Source: Acidimangrovimonas sp.
GTDB lineage: Bacteria > Pseudomonadota > Alphaproteobacteria > Rhodobacterales > Rhodobacteraceae
Direction of reading: 5' to 3'
DNA length: 21,566 bases
Assembly (NCBI GenBank): GCA_030147905.1
Contig: JASBUM010000120.1
Location: forward strand, 1-21,566
Shown here: in pieces, positions 1-8,092 of the stretch
Position numbering within the stretch: position 1 is the stretch's first letter
Layout of the letters: every line of letters starts with the position of its first letter
Notes under the pieces: model-generated
Database searches by the model: none
What the model was told of the DNA's origin: nothing
The model's input: the letters and a program-made list of their open reading frames with translations, nothing else
Translations under genes and position numbers: made by a program

Positions 1-350
1 GTCTGGAAACTGTTCTGAAGCGCGGTCAGACGCGCCGCGGGCGAAAAGGCATCCTGCGGCTGGCCGAGGGTCGCGGTATAGGCGTTGATCGCCTCGTAGA
101 CGGCCTTGTGCGTCGCCATCTTGCCGGATTCGGACCGATACATCCGATCGAGCGAGGCATTCACCTCGCGCCGGATCTCGGTCACCTCGACGGTGCCGCC
201 GCTACCCTCGGACCGCGTCGTCATCACCGCTTCCTTGCGCACGTAGCTGTCGGAATTGGCATTGGCGATGTTGCGCGCGGTCACGTCGGACCAGATCTGG
301 GTGGCGTCGAGCCCGGCGCGGCTGGCGATGAGGGCGGAATTGAGCGTCAT
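1..350 (-). CDS. flgK: Flagellar hook-associated protein FlgK (N-terminal part, cut by window edge)
   Basis: FlgK (HAP1) forms the first junction layer between hook and filament outside the cell. About 116 N-terminal residues are visible; the C-terminus lies beyond position 1. The protein begins MTLNSALIASRAGLDATQ and carries the rod/hook/HAP signature with NIANANSDSYVRKE around residues 28-41, matching the NIANxxTxGY motif of the flagellar axial family, where FlgK has S-x-Y-R/K. The ATG at 350 has an AAGG element about 8 nt upstream. It lies 70 bp downstream of flgE on the same strand, the usual flgE-flgK order in alphaproteobacteria, so it is probably co-transcribed with flgE; a GC-rich hairpin sits between them. 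The alternative, another axial protein such as FlgL, is less likely because the N-terminal motif and position fit FlgK. Confidence 0.87.
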   Translation of the reverse strand, partial: MTLNSALIASRAGLDATQIWSDVTARNIANANSDSYVRKEAVMTTRSEGSGGTVEVTEIRREVNASLDRMYRSESGKMATHKAVYEAINAYTATLGQPQDAFSPAARLTALQNSFQ

Positions 351-386
351 GTCACAAGCCTTGGTGCAATCATTTGCCGATCACCC

Positions 387-409
387 GCGCGCCGCCCCGG
401 ACGGCGCGC
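387..409 (-). other. GC-rich hairpin between flgE and flgK
   Basis: Perfect 8-bp arms GCGCGCCG and CGGCGCGC are separated by 7 nt, 12 bp after the flgE stop. No T-run follows on the minus strand, so it is not a standard intrinsic terminator. It may stabilise the flgE mRNA 3' end or reduce read-through into flgK, giving far more hook protein than junction protein. The function is inference. Confidence 0.45.
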
Positions 410-420
410 GCCGAACGGAT

Positions 421-1725
421 CTAGCGTTTGAGCTGGGTCGTCTCGCTCAGCATCTGGTCCATGGTGGTGACGATCTTGGCATTGGTCGAATAGGCGCGCT
501 GGACGCGGATCAGATCGCTCAGTTCCTGCGCGATATCGACATTCGAGGCCTCGAGCGTGCTCGAGGAGATGCCGCCGAGCGCGCCGGTATTGGCCTGCCC
601 GTTGGTATAGGTGCCCGAATCGCGCGACAGCTTGTAGGCGTTGCCGTCGCTCGGCAGCAGCCCGTCGGGATTGGTCACCTGACCCAGCGGGATCTGGTAG
701 AGCGGCTTTCGCATCCCGTTCGAGAAGACCCCCGTAAGCGTGCCGCTGGAATCGATCTCGACCCGGCTGAGCGAGCCGCTCGCCGAGCCGTCCTTGTTGA
801 AGGTCTGCGGGGTGAAGTCACCGGCGAACTGGGTCATGCCGCTGCTGCTGCCGGGTGCGCCGAGGTTCACCTGGACGGTCTGCGGCGTGGTTCCGTTGTT
901 GATCGTCAGTGTCGCCGCACCGGTCGCGGTGTTGAAGCTGAAACCCGCAGGCGCGGTCGCGCTGCTGGTCGCGCCGGAATAGGATGCCGGGGTTCCGGCG
1001 ACGGTGCCGGAATCGTTGAATGTCACCGTGACGTTGCCGTAACTCGTCCCCGCCGCATCCGAAAAGCCCACCGTCCACTGGTTGGGCGTGCTGGTCGGCG
1101 CCCAGTTGAACAGCAGCCGCCCCGGCTGACCCAGCGCCGAGTAATATTCGGTCGAGGAGGTGAAGGGCGCCGCGGCCGGCGTCTGTCCGGTCTCCTGCGC
1201 GGGCAGATTGCCGGCGATGCCGATCTTGGTCGTGGCGGTAGGCTGGATCGTGGCATCGGTCACGTTGACGCTCTGCATCCCCGCAAAGCTGTTGCGGTCG
1301 AGCTGGCCAAGCGCGCCGGTGGGGTCGTACTTGTAGCCCGCAAGGTAATAGCCTGCGGCATTCACCAGGTTTCCGTTGGCATCGGGCGTGAAGTTGCCGG
1401 CCCGCGTCAGCAGATAGTGCGACTGCACCGGATCGTTGGGCCGGGTCGAGACGATGAAGAAGCCCTGACCGTTCACCGCCAGATCGGTCGGCGAATGGGT
1501 GGCCTGCAAGGCACCGCCCTGGGTGACGTTGGAGCCGACCACCGCCTTGACCCCGGCCGGCACGTCGCCGTTGTCGCTGAAGGGCATGGTCGTCACCATC
1601 TCGGCGAAGCGGCGCTTGTAGCCGTCGGTATTGGCGTTGGCGATGTTCTCGGCGATCTTGCTGACCGCCGTCGAATTGGCGAAGAGCCCGCTGACCCCGG
1701 TCTGCATCGCGCTCGAAATGCTCAT
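421..1725 (-). CDS. flgE: Flagellar hook protein FlgE
   Basis: FlgE polymerises into the curved hook joining rod and filament. The 434-residue protein starts MSISSAMQTGVSGLFANS and has the axial-protein motif NIANANTDGYKRRF at about residues 28-41. The next conserved block, GVKAVVGSNVTQGGALQATHSPTD with AVNGQGFFIV, is typical of FlgE N-terminal D0/Dc regions. A Ser/Thr/Gly/Ala-rich variable domain follows. The C-terminus SNVDIAQELSDLIRVQRAYS is the conserved coiled-coil ending. The length is normal for an alphaproteobacterial FlgE. The ATG at 1725 is preceded by AAGGA with 7-nt spacing. A CtrA-type box (1783-1797) lies 58 bp upstream. flgK follows in the same direction. Nothing is missing from the visible reading frame. 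Confidence 0.96.
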   Translation of the reverse strand: MSISSAMQTGVSGLFANSTAVSKIAENIANANTDGYKRRFAEMVTTMPFSDNGDVPAGVKAVVGSNVTQGGALQATHSPTDLAVNGQGFFIVSTRPNDPVQSHYLLTRAGNFTPDANGNLVNAAGYYLAGYKYDPTGALGQLDRNSFAGMQSVNVTDATIQPTATTKIGIAGNLPAQETGQTPAAAPFTSSTEYYSALGQPGRLLFNWAPTSTPNQWTVGFSDAAGTSYGNVTVTFNDSGTVAGTPASYSGATSSATAPAGFSFNTATGAATLTINNGTTPQTVQVNLGAPGSSSGMTQFAGDFTPQTFNKDGSASGSLSRVEIDSSGTLTGVFSNGMRKPLYQIPLGQVTNPDGLLPSDGNAYKLSRDSGTYTNGQANTGALGGISSSTLEASNVDIAQELSDLIRVQRAYSTNAKIVTTMDQMLSETTQLKR

Positions 1726-1782
1726 GACTCAATCCTTCCGTGCCCTGCCGAATGCCCTGAGCATCAAATATTGCATCGAAAT

Positions 1783-1797
1783 TTAACGGCGGTTTAA
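1783..1797 (-). promoter_or_regulatory. CtrA-type box upstream of flgE
   Basis: TTAA-N7-TTAA, reading TTAAACCGCCGTTAA on the minus strand, is a perfect match to the full CtrA consensus. It lies 58 bp before the flgE ATG, a place where it could overlap the -35 region. It sits in a short A+T-rich gap between the helical-repeat gene and flgE, and overlaps one arm of an imperfect 9-bp inverted repeat (1785-1793 with 1804-1812). CtrA control of flagellar genes is established in several alphaproteobacteria; binding here is inferred. Confidence 0.72.
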
Positions 1798-1845
1798 AAA
1801 TAGACCGTCGTTATATGCTTGGCACTCTTCTTATCTATCCTGAAT

Positions 1846-3744
1846 TTATGGCCCGGGCGATGCCTTGCCCCCGGCCGCCGTACCACCCAGGCCGCGAGCG
1901 CGCCGGATCGCGTCCGCGGCCCCCTTCAGCCGCGCATCCGCCTCGCTCTGGCGCAGGGGCGCAGGCTTGGGTTTCGGCTGAACGAGGCTCGCTGCAAGTC
2001 GCCGCGCCCGGGTGTCGGCACCGAGCGATTTCAGCGCATCCGCCGCGCGGCGCGCAAGGCCCATGTCGCCCGCGCGATAAGCCGCCAGCAGCAGCGCGAT
2101 CGCATCGTCCTGAGTGAAATCCTTGGGATAATCCTTCCACATCTGCTGTAGCCTTGCGCCCTCGTCCTTCCAGGCGCCGCGCGCCGCGGCCGCCTTGGCC
2201 AGACGCCGCAGGTCTGCCGCTTGCGGCTGCGCGATGGCGATCGCGGCGACACCCGGCACGTCGCCCAGGGCCGCCAGCGCCCGCGCCCGCAGTCGCGCCG
2301 CACGCCGGGCCAGCGCCGGTGTTCCGGGCGGTGTGGCCGCGAAGGGCAGCAGGATCTTGCGCGCTGCCGCGTCCTGGCCGCCCTCGATCAGCGCCTCGGC
2401 CTCTCCCAGCCGCAGCCGCGTCAGCCGATCCTCCGCCACGGGCCAGAGCCCGGCCGCGCGCACCAGCGCCAGCCGGTCGTGAATCCGCGCGTATTCCTGG
2501 GCCGCGAGCCCGGTCATACCGGCCGCAAGGAGCCGGCCGGCAAGTTCCTCGGACGCGTCCTCGAAGGCCTTGTCGCCGCCGAAATAGGGCAGGATGCGCC
2601 GATGCGTTCGCAGCCATCGGGCCAGCGGCAGCTTGCCCTGCGCACCAAGGTGGTAATAGGCCGCGATCAGGCTCTCGGCCTGTGCATGCGCGGGGCCGGC
2701 ATCGGGACTGGCGGGAAAGCGCGCCGCGATGCGCCCCAGCGTCCACAGCAGATCGGGCCAGTCCGACAATCGCCGGTCGACCCGCGCCAGACGCCGCAGC
2801 GCGCCCAGCTCGATCGGCCCGCCATGCCAGTCCTTGAGAACCCGGTGCAGCAGGCTGCGCGCCTGCTCGGCATTGACCAGCCCCTTGTCGAAGCCCAGAT
2901 CGACGATCGCGAGACGCGCGCGCATCGCATAGACCCCCTGCCCCGCTGCTGCGGCCCGGAACGCCTCGAGCGCCTTGTCGGGGCGCTTCACTCCCTCTGC
3001 TGCGCGCCCCAGAAGATAACGGTAGACCGGCCGCGCCTTTAACGTGGGGTAGGCATCGAACCCGACTGCGATATTCTTGGCCAGCGTCCATTGCTGCGTC
3101 TCTATTGCGGCCTGCAGAAACTGCGGCAACGCCAGATCGGCATAGGCCCGCGGATAGGCGCCAAGGCCCTTAACCCCGGCGGCGAGGGTCCTGCGGATGG
3201 CTGCGGGATCTTTGGCGTGAACGGCATCGAGCGCGGCCCAGAACGGTTGATCGCGCCAACCGCCGGCGGGCGCAGGATCCTGGCCGAGCGCGCCGCCCGC
3301 GACGATCGTCAGCGCGCCTCGCAGCGCCTTCAGCCGCGCCCGCGCCGCGGGCGGAAGCGCATCGACCGCGATCGGCGCCAGAGCCGCATGGGCCTCGGGC
3401 AGGAGAAGCTGCGCGAGATAGAGCGTCGCCAGATCCAGCCGCACCGTGGCAGCACTGACCGCATCGGATGCCGACGCGAGCCGCGCGATCAACGCGCGCC
3501 GGCGCGCGGGAAAGGCCGCGATCCGGTCACGCGCGAAATCGAAAGCCGCATAGGGCGCGCCCCCGGAACCCGCCGGCGGCGCCGCGGCGGCAGTCGGCGC
3601 CGGCGCGCCAGACGGCCCGCCAGACGACGCCGGGGATGGCACGGGGGGCAGTGCGAGGGACGGTGCCGGCCAGGCGGCCGCCCCCGGCAACATCAGCGCC
3701 AGCGCCAGTGCCACAGACCGTAGACGGATCACATCCATGCGCAT
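1846..3744 (-). CDS. Secreted helical-repeat (TPR-like) protein of the flagellar cluster
   Basis: This is a 632-residue exported protein that I cannot name with certainty. From the ATG at 3744 it begins MRMDVIRLRSVALALALML, then GAAAWPA, a clear Sec signal peptide; a second ATG at 3738 is equally good. A Pro/Ala/Gly linker follows, then about 500 residues of Ala- and Leu-rich alpha-helical repeats of TPR/SEL1 character, such as RPVYRYLLGRAAEGVKRPDK and ALEAFRAAAA, and a basic C-terminus. An in-frame ATG at 3831 has an AGGAA ribosome site, but the added 29 codons are A+T-rich and lie in the divergent promoter region, so I reject it. It sits between flgE and flgF. In rhizobia a periplasmic stator-associated protein, MotC, is encoded with motB; a comparable role is possible here but is only a guess from size, export and context. 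Confidence 0.75.
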   Translation of the reverse strand: MRMDVIRLRSVALALALMLPGAAAWPAPSLALPPVPSPASSGGPSGAPAPTAAAAPPAGSGGAPYAAFDFARDRIAAFPARRRALIARLASASDAVSAATVRLDLATLYLAQLLLPEAHAALAPIAVDALPPAARARLKALRGALTIVAGGALGQDPAPAGGWRDQPFWAALDAVHAKDPAAIRRTLAAGVKGLGAYPRAYADLALPQFLQAAIETQQWTLAKNIAVGFDAYPTLKARPVYRYLLGRAAEGVKRPDKALEAFRAAAAGQGVYAMRARLAIVDLGFDKGLVNAEQARSLLHRVLKDWHGGPIELGALRRLARVDRRLSDWPDLLWTLGRIAARFPASPDAGPAHAQAESLIAAYYHLGAQGKLPLARWLRTHRRILPYFGGDKAFEDASEELAGRLLAAGMTGLAAQEYARIHDRLALVRAAGLWPVAEDRLTRLRLGEAEALIEGGQDAAARKILLPFAATPPGTPALARRAARLRARALAALGDVPGVAAIAIAQPQAADLRRLAKAAAARGAWKDEGARLQQMWKDYPKDFTQDDAIALLLAAYRAGDMGLARRAADALKSLGADTRARRLAASLVQPKPKPAPLRQSEADARLKGAADAIRRARGLGGTAAGGKASPGP

Positions 3745-3875
3745 CGAAGGAAAAATCTTGTAAATCTTGTCGCAATCAAGAATACTAAGAACAGAACAAG
3801 CAAATGTAAATGACAACAGCGAATTCTTCATGAATTCCTGGCGCGAGCGCGAAGAAACGCAAGAACGGGACGCCC
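3745..3875. promoter_or_regulatory. A+T-rich divergent promoter region
   Basis: This 131-bp gap separates the leftward helical-repeat gene from the rightward flgF operon. It is clearly richer in A+T than its flanks, as expected for back-to-back promoters. I see no TTAA-N7-TTAA box, no convincing sigma-54 (GG-N10-GC) element and no strong sigma-70 hexamer pair, so the promoter class is left open. Confidence 0.5.
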
Positions 3876-4631
3876 ATGGAAAACTCGGTCTATGTCTCGC
3901 TGTCGCTGGCCAAGTCCCTTGTCCGCAGCCTCGATGTCGCGGCCAACAACATGGCCAATGTCAACACGACCGGCTTCAAGGCGCAGCGCAACGATTTCCA
4001 GTCCCTGGTGGAGAACAACCTTGGCGGCGGCGGCGGCGGACCGGGCAGTTCGGTCAGCTTCGTGCTGAACAAGGGCAGCTATCTCGACCAAAGCCAGGGG
4101 CAGTTGCTGAAGACGGGCAATCCGCTTGACATGGCGCTGTCGGGCAAGGGCTGGTTCGGCTACCGCACGGCGACGGGACAGACGGCGTTTGGCCGCGACG
4201 GGCGCTTCACCATCGACGCGCAGGGCAACCTGGTGACGCTGAAGGGGGCGCAGGTGCTCGATTCCTCTGGCGCCCCGATCGCCATTCCCGCGGGCGTGGG
4301 CAACCGGTTCACCGTCGCCCGCGACGGCACCATCACCGGACCCAAGGGGCAGCAACTGGGTCAGGTGGGCATCTTCGCGGTACCGGGCATCAATGGCTAC
4401 CAGCGGATCGGCGACGGGATGATGATCGCCCCCGGCGGCGCACAGCCTTCGCTGACGCCCGAATCCGCGCCGCGCCTGTCGCAGGGATTCCTGGAGCAGA
4501 GCAACGTGCAGCCGGTGCTCGAGATGACACGGATGATGGAAATCCAGCGCGCCTACGATCGCGCGATGAAACTGATGGATGAACAGAACAGCCTGCGCCA
4601 GCAGACGCTGGGACAGCTGGGCAAGGTCTGA
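3876..4631 (+). CDS. flgF: Flagellar proximal rod protein FlgF
   Basis: FlgF is a rod subunit that crosses the periplasm below FlgG. The 251-residue protein begins MENSVYVSLSLAKSLVRSLD and has the axial motif NNMANVNTTGFKAQ at about residues 24-37. It keeps the block LLKTGNPLDMALSGKGWFGY and the C-terminal EQSNVQPVLEMTRMMEIQRA motif typical of FlgF. The length is normal. A Gly run (residues 50-55) lies in the variable part. It is the first gene of the rightward flgF-flgG-flgA-flgH operon; flgG starts 28 bp after its stop. The ribosome site before the ATG is weak. A 576-residue open frame on the opposite strand over flgF-flgG is a high-GC shadow. Confidence 0.95.
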   Translation: MENSVYVSLSLAKSLVRSLDVAANNMANVNTTGFKAQRNDFQSLVENNLGGGGGGPGSSVSFVLNKGSYLDQSQGQLLKTGNPLDMALSGKGWFGYRTATGQTAFGRDGRFTIDAQGNLVTLKGAQVLDSSGAPIAIPAGVGNRFTVARDGTITGPKGQQLGQVGIFAVPGINGYQRIGDGMMIAPGGAQPSLTPESAPRLSQGFLEQSNVQPVLEMTRMMEIQRAYDRAMKLMDEQNSLRQQTLGQLGKV

Positions 4632-4658
4632 GACCGAAGGCAAGAAAGGACCATTGCG

Positions 4659-5444
4659 ATGAGAGCGCTCGGGATCGCCGCCACCGGCATGCTGGCCCAG
4701 CAGACCAATGTCGATGTCATTTCCAACAACATCGCCAATGCCAATACCACCGGCTTCAAGTCGAGCCGCGCAGCCTTCGAGGACCTGATCTATCAAAGCG
4801 AGCGGCGCGAGGGGGCGCAAACCTCGAGCGCGGGCACGGTGCGTCCGGTCGGGCTCGATATCGGGCTGGGGGTGCAAAGCGTCGGCGTGGTCCGGCTCGA
4901 CACCCAGGGCGGCCTGACCCATACCGGCAACCAGCTTGACCTGGCGGTGGATGGCAAGGGCTATTTCGCCGTCAACATGCCAGACGGCAGCCTCGCCTAT
5001 ACCCGTGCGGGGACGTTCCAGCTGAGCGCCACGGGCCAGATCGTCACCATGCAGGGTTATGACGTGTCGCCCGGTATCACCGTGCCGGCCAATACGACCA
5101 AGATCGAGATCAACCAGCAGGGTCTTGTCCAGGCCTATGTCGGCAGCAACCCCACGCCCGTTCAGCTTGGCCAGATCACCATGGCGACCTTCGTCAACGA
5201 CGCCGGGCTGAAACCGCTTGGCGACAACCTGCTTCAGGCGACCGTCGCCTCGGGCCAGCCCACGACGGCCAATCCGGGCGATCCCGGCGTGGGCGTTTTG
5301 CGCCAAGGCTACCTGGAAAATTCCAACGTCAACATCATCCAGCAGATCACCGACCTGATTTCGGCCCAACGCGCCTATGAGATGAATTCGAAGGCGGTGC
5401 AGACGGCCGACCAGATGATGGCCACCACCAACCAGATCAAGTGA
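4659..5444 (+). CDS. flgG: Flagellar distal rod protein FlgG
   Basis: FlgG builds the distal rod passing through the P and L rings. The 261-residue protein starts MRALGIAATGMLAQQTNVDV, with SNNIANANTTGFKSSRAAFE around residues 24-43, almost identical to the family signature. It carries GVQSVGVVRLDTQGGLTHTG and GNQLDLAVDGKGYFAV and ends with ENSNVNIIQQITDLISAQRA followed by the expected YEMNSKAVQ. The length matches the typical 261-262 residues. An AAGGA ribosome site lies about 10 nt before the ATG. Its stop is 4 bp before the flgA start, so translation is probably coupled. Confidence 0.97.
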   Translation: MRALGIAATGMLAQQTNVDVISNNIANANTTGFKSSRAAFEDLIYQSERREGAQTSSAGTVRPVGLDIGLGVQSVGVVRLDTQGGLTHTGNQLDLAVDGKGYFAVNMPDGSLAYTRAGTFQLSATGQIVTMQGYDVSPGITVPANTTKIEINQQGLVQAYVGSNPTPVQLGQITMATFVNDAGLKPLGDNLLQATVASGQPTTANPGDPGVGVLRQGYLENSNVNIIQQITDLISAQRAYEMNSKAVQTADQMMATTNQIK

Positions 5445-5448
5445 TGCG

Positions 5449-6120
5449 ATGATCCGTTCCGCCGCCCTTTCGCTTGCCGTCCTGTGCGCCCTCGGGCTGG
5501 GCGCGAACGCGGCGCGCGCCACCGCCGTCACCACCCTGATCGCCGAGAAGGCTCGCACGGAAATGGCTTACGAAATGCCGGAAAAGGGACATTTCGAGGT
5601 CACGCTACGCGACGGCGACATCACCTCGGGCACCTTGGTCAGCGCCTTCTGGATGGATCGTCAGAGCGGGCAGTTCGCCGCCAATGTCGTCACCGCGGAC
5701 GGCAGCACCTATCGGGTCGACGGGCTTGCGGTGCTGACTGTCGATGTGCCGGTACCGACCCGCCGGATCATGCCCGGCACGCTCCTGTCCCGCGCGGACT
5801 TTCGCACCATTCCCGTCCCCTACGCGCGCATCGGCGCCTTCGCGGTGACCGGGCTCGACCAGCTGCGGGGCATGGAGGCGCGGCGCATGCTGGCCGAGGG
5901 CCGCCCGGTCCCCAGCCAGTCGGTGAGCGCGCCGGTGGTCGTCGGCCGGGGCGAGCGGGTCTCGATCCAGTACGATCGCGGCGGCATGACCCTGAGCGCG
6001 CCAGGCCGCGCCATCGGCGATGCCGAGGCCGACCGGCCCGTGCGAGTCGTCAATCTGGCCAGCAACCGTACCGTCACCGGGATCGCCCGGCCCGGCGGGA
6101 TCGTCGAGGTATCGCAATGA
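5449..6120 (+). CDS. flgA: P-ring assembly chaperone FlgA
   Basis: FlgA is a periplasmic chaperone needed for FlgI to assemble into the P ring around the rod. The 223-residue protein has a Sec signal peptide (MIRSAALSLAVLCALGLG, cleavage probably after the ARA near residue 24). The C-terminal half is the SAF-type domain: RRIMPGTLLSRADFRTIPVP, GMEARRMLAEGRPVPSQSVS, then VVGRGERVSIQYDRGGMTLS and a conserved ending with VVNLASNRTVTGIA. It follows flgG with 4 bp between and overlaps flgH by 4 bp (ATGA at 6117-6120). flgI, its partner gene, is not in the window. Confidence 0.93.
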   Translation: MIRSAALSLAVLCALGLGANAARATAVTTLIAEKARTEMAYEMPEKGHFEVTLRDGDITSGTLVSAFWMDRQSGQFAANVVTADGSTYRVDGLAVLTVDVPVPTRRIMPGTLLSRADFRTIPVPYARIGAFAVTGLDQLRGMEARRMLAEGRPVPSQSVSAPVVVGRGERVSIQYDRGGMTLSAPGRAIGDAEADRPVRVVNLASNRTVTGIARPGGIVEVSQ

Positions 6121-6869
6121 ACGCCCGCCCTCTTCGCCTGCCCTTCCTTCTTGTCCTCGCCGCCGCGCTGTCGGGCTGCGCCAGCATTCAGGCCGCCCGC
6201 AATCCGCACCTTTCGGGCATGGACCTGAATGCCAAGACCATGCCGGAGGCGGCCAATGTACAGGTCCCGATGCCGCCCGCCGAACCCAGGCCGGTTCCGG
6301 TGCGCGCCGAAGCGGCATCGCTGTGGCCCCGCGGATCGCGTGGCTTCTTCGGCGACCAGCGCGCCGCGCGGGTGGGCGACATCCTGACGGTGGATATCAA
6401 CATCGACGACAAGGCCAAGCTTTCCAATGCCTCGCAACGTTCGCGCGGCGGCAACGAAAAGCTCGGCTTTCCCACCTTCTTCGGCCTCGGCAGCCATCTG
6501 GGAAAGGTTCTGCCCGGCCCGGCCGCGTCGGGCAATCTGGTCGATCTCGGCTCGTCGTCTTCGGCCAACGGCTCGGGCTCGATCAACAGGAACGAGACGA
6601 TCAATCTCAAGGTCGCGGCGATGGTGGTCAAGAGGCTGCCCAACGGCGAGATGGTCATTGCCGGCCGTCAGCAGGTAAAGGTCAATCAAGAGATGCGCGA
6701 GTTGCGCGTGGCCGGCATCATCCGCCCGCAGGACATCAGCCGGGACAATACCATTCCCTATGAGAAGATCGCCGAGGCACGCATTTCCTACGGCGGCCAG
6801 GGCCAGCTATCATCGGTGCAGCAGCCGCGCTACGGGCAGGATTTCCTCAACGTCGTTCTGCCGTACTAG
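6117..6869 (+). CDS. flgH: Flagellar L-ring lipoprotein FlgH
   Basis: FlgH forms the outer-membrane bushing of the basal body. The protein has 250 residues. It has a lipoprotein signal peptide with lipobox LSGC, the lipidated Cys at about residue 20. Conserved FlgH segments follow: SLWPRGSRGFFGDQRAARVG, DILTVDINIDDKAKLSN, then INRNETINLKVAAMVVKRLP, NGEMVIAGRQQVKVNQEMRE and the C-terminal RYGQDFLNVVLPY. The start is the ATG that overlaps the flgA stop as ATGA; longer versions in this frame run through flgA and are artefacts. The next gene begins 9 bp after the stop. Confidence 0.96.
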   Translation: MNARPLRLPFLLVLAAALSGCASIQAARNPHLSGMDLNAKTMPEAANVQVPMPPAEPRPVPVRAEAASLWPRGSRGFFGDQRAARVGDILTVDINIDDKAKLSNASQRSRGGNEKLGFPTFFGLGSHLGKVLPGPAASGNLVDLGSSSSANGSGSINRNETINLKVAAMVVKRLPNGEMVIAGRQQVKVNQEMRELRVAGIIRPQDISRDNTIPYEKIAEARISYGGQGQLSSVQQPRYGQDFLNVVLPY

Positions 6870-6878
6870 GCTCTGTTC

Positions 6879-7340
6879 ATGCGCAAACGCATCCTGCTTC
6901 TCCTGATCGCGGCGCCGGTCGCAGGTGCGGGGCTGGGCTATGCAACGGGGCCCCGTCTGGCCGCGATGCTGACCCCCGCCGCCGGGACGGCCAAGCCCGA
7001 TACCAGCACGCGAAAGCTGTCGCTCGGCCAGATGAGCATTGCCATGAACTGGCCCGGCGTGCGCACCGATCTGATCGTGGTCCCCGAGATCACCGTGGAG
7101 GGCCATGCCGCCGCGCAGGCGCTGGCCACGGAGCTGGGCAAGGCCCGGCTGCGCGACCGGATGCGCGCACTGCTCGCGGATGCGGTCGACACGCCCCTTC
7201 TGACATTGCGCGCGCGGCCCGAGCCGGTCGTGATCCGCACCCTCGGCGCCGAACTGGCCAAGCGGCTCGCGGCCGAGTTTCCGGCCGTGCGCGGGGTGGG
7301 TTTTCCCACCTTCCAGCGCGCGCCCCACCCCGGCGCCTGA
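6879..7340 (+). CDS. Single-pass membrane protein, FliL-like candidate
   Basis: This 153-residue protein has one N-terminal transmembrane segment (MRKRILLLLIAAPVAGAG, residues 4-23) and a C-terminal domain facing the periplasm. The core from about residue 45 (LSLGQMSIAMNWPGVRTDLI, then VVPEITVEGHAAAQALATEL) ends in helices around ARLRDRMRALLADAVDTP. Topology, size and its place after flgH fit the flgA-flgH-fliL order known from rhizobia, where FliL supports the stator. I cannot see a diagnostic FliL motif, so the name is tentative and another basal-body accessory protein is possible. It starts 9 bp after flgH and is the last gene of the operon, converging on flgD with 40 bp between and no clear terminator. 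Confidence 0.72.
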   Translation: MRKRILLLLIAAPVAGAGLGYATGPRLAAMLTPAAGTAKPDTSTRKLSLGQMSIAMNWPGVRTDLIVVPEITVEGHAAAQALATELGKARLRDRMRALLADAVDTPLLTLRARPEPVVIRTLGAELAKRLAAEFPAVRGVGFPTFQRAPHPGA

Positions 7341-7380
7341 TCCGCCTGCCTCACTGGACCTCTGCCGGCGCGCCCGGATC

Positions 7381-8070
7381 TCAGCTCACTGAAAGGAGCT
7401 GCGCAGCCGGCACGTCCTGCCCGTTGCGCAGACGAAGGGAATCGGTCCCGTTTCCGAACAGGACCTGTTCGACCCGCGTGGTCGGATAGGTATCGTAGGA
7501 AACGGCGTTGCCCTGGGCGTCCTTGGCATCGATCGTCAGGTGATAGATCCCGTCGGGCAGCGCGTTGCCGGCGTCGTCACGGCCGTTCCAGTTCAGCGGC
7601 ACGCGCGTGCCGGCCTGCGTCGACAGGCCCGAGAGGTGACGCACGACCGTGCCGGCGCCATCGGTGATCGTCGCGTTCACCGCCTGCGCCTGACCCGAAA
7701 GCTGGTAGACGGTCCCCGCCGCGCCGCCGCTCAGCTCGAGCCGGTCCGAGGCCAGCGTCACGTCCCGCCCCATCAGGTTGATGTCGGACAGGGCCGAAAT
7801 TGCCGAGATCCGTGTCTTGAGCGCCTCCAGATTGCTGTTCGTCTGCACCGCCTGCTCGACCTGCGACAATTGCGCAAGCTGGCTGACGAACTGGGTCGAA
7901 TCCATCGGCTTGAGCGGATCCTGATTGCCGATCTGGGCGGTCAGAAGCTTGAGAAAGTTGTTGTAATCGACGCCAAGCTGGTTGCGCGCGGTCGCGGCCG
8001 TCGATTGGCTGTTCGCGCTGGTGGTCGTCGGTGCTGCGGCGGGGCCGGGCGTGGCCGATGTGGTCGCCAT
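7381..8070 (-). CDS. flgD: Hook-capping scaffold protein FlgD
   Basis: FlgD caps the growing hook and lets FlgE subunits assemble, then leaves. The protein has 229 residues from the ATG at 8070, which follows AAGGAG by 8 nt; a longer open frame to 8388 is read-through of the fliK end. A low-complexity Ala/Thr/Ser N-terminus is followed by the family hallmark DYNNFLKLLTAQIGNQDPLK at about residues 34-53, then STQFVSQLAQLSQVEQAVQT. The C-terminal part has the FlgD Ig/Tudor-like pattern, with LNWNGRDDAGNALPDGIYHL near residue 160. fliK lies 22 bp upstream, so the two are almost certainly co-transcribed as a hook-assembly pair. Confidence 0.95.
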   Translation of the reverse strand: MATTSATPGPAAAPTTTSANSQSTAATARNQLGVDYNNFLKLLTAQIGNQDPLKPMDSTQFVSQLAQLSQVEQAVQTNSNLEALKTRISAISALSDINLMGRDVTLASDRLELSGGAAGTVYQLSGQAQAVNATITDGAGTVVRHLSGLSTQAGTRVPLNWNGRDDAGNALPDGIYHLTIDAKDAQGNAVSYDTYPTTRVEQVLFGNGTDSLRLRNGQDVPAAQLLSVS

Positions 8071-8092
8071 GGAGGGGACTCCTTCGTGCTTG

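Noticed and set aside
256..1797. 513-codon plus-strand open frame over flgE
   Set aside because: Antisense to flgE, with no recognisable domain and a composition typical of shadows. The same applies to long antisense frames over repA (17138-18451) and the TPR glycosyltransferase (18643-20418).
3745..3831. Upstream start of the helical-repeat protein at 3831
   Set aside because: It has a reasonable AGGAA site, but the added codons are A+T-rich, lie in the divergent promoter gap, and would put a normal signal peptide 30 residues inside the protein.
3840..3865. Possible sigma-54 promoter upstream of flgF (TGGCGCG...)
   Set aside because: The GG element has no GC at the required 10-bp spacing, so the -24/-12 rule is not met.
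3828..5558. 576-codon open frame on the minus strand over flgF and flgG
   Set aside because: It lies fully antisense to two clear rod genes, has low-complexity Arg/His/Gly-rich composition, and is typical of open frames created by high GC third positions.
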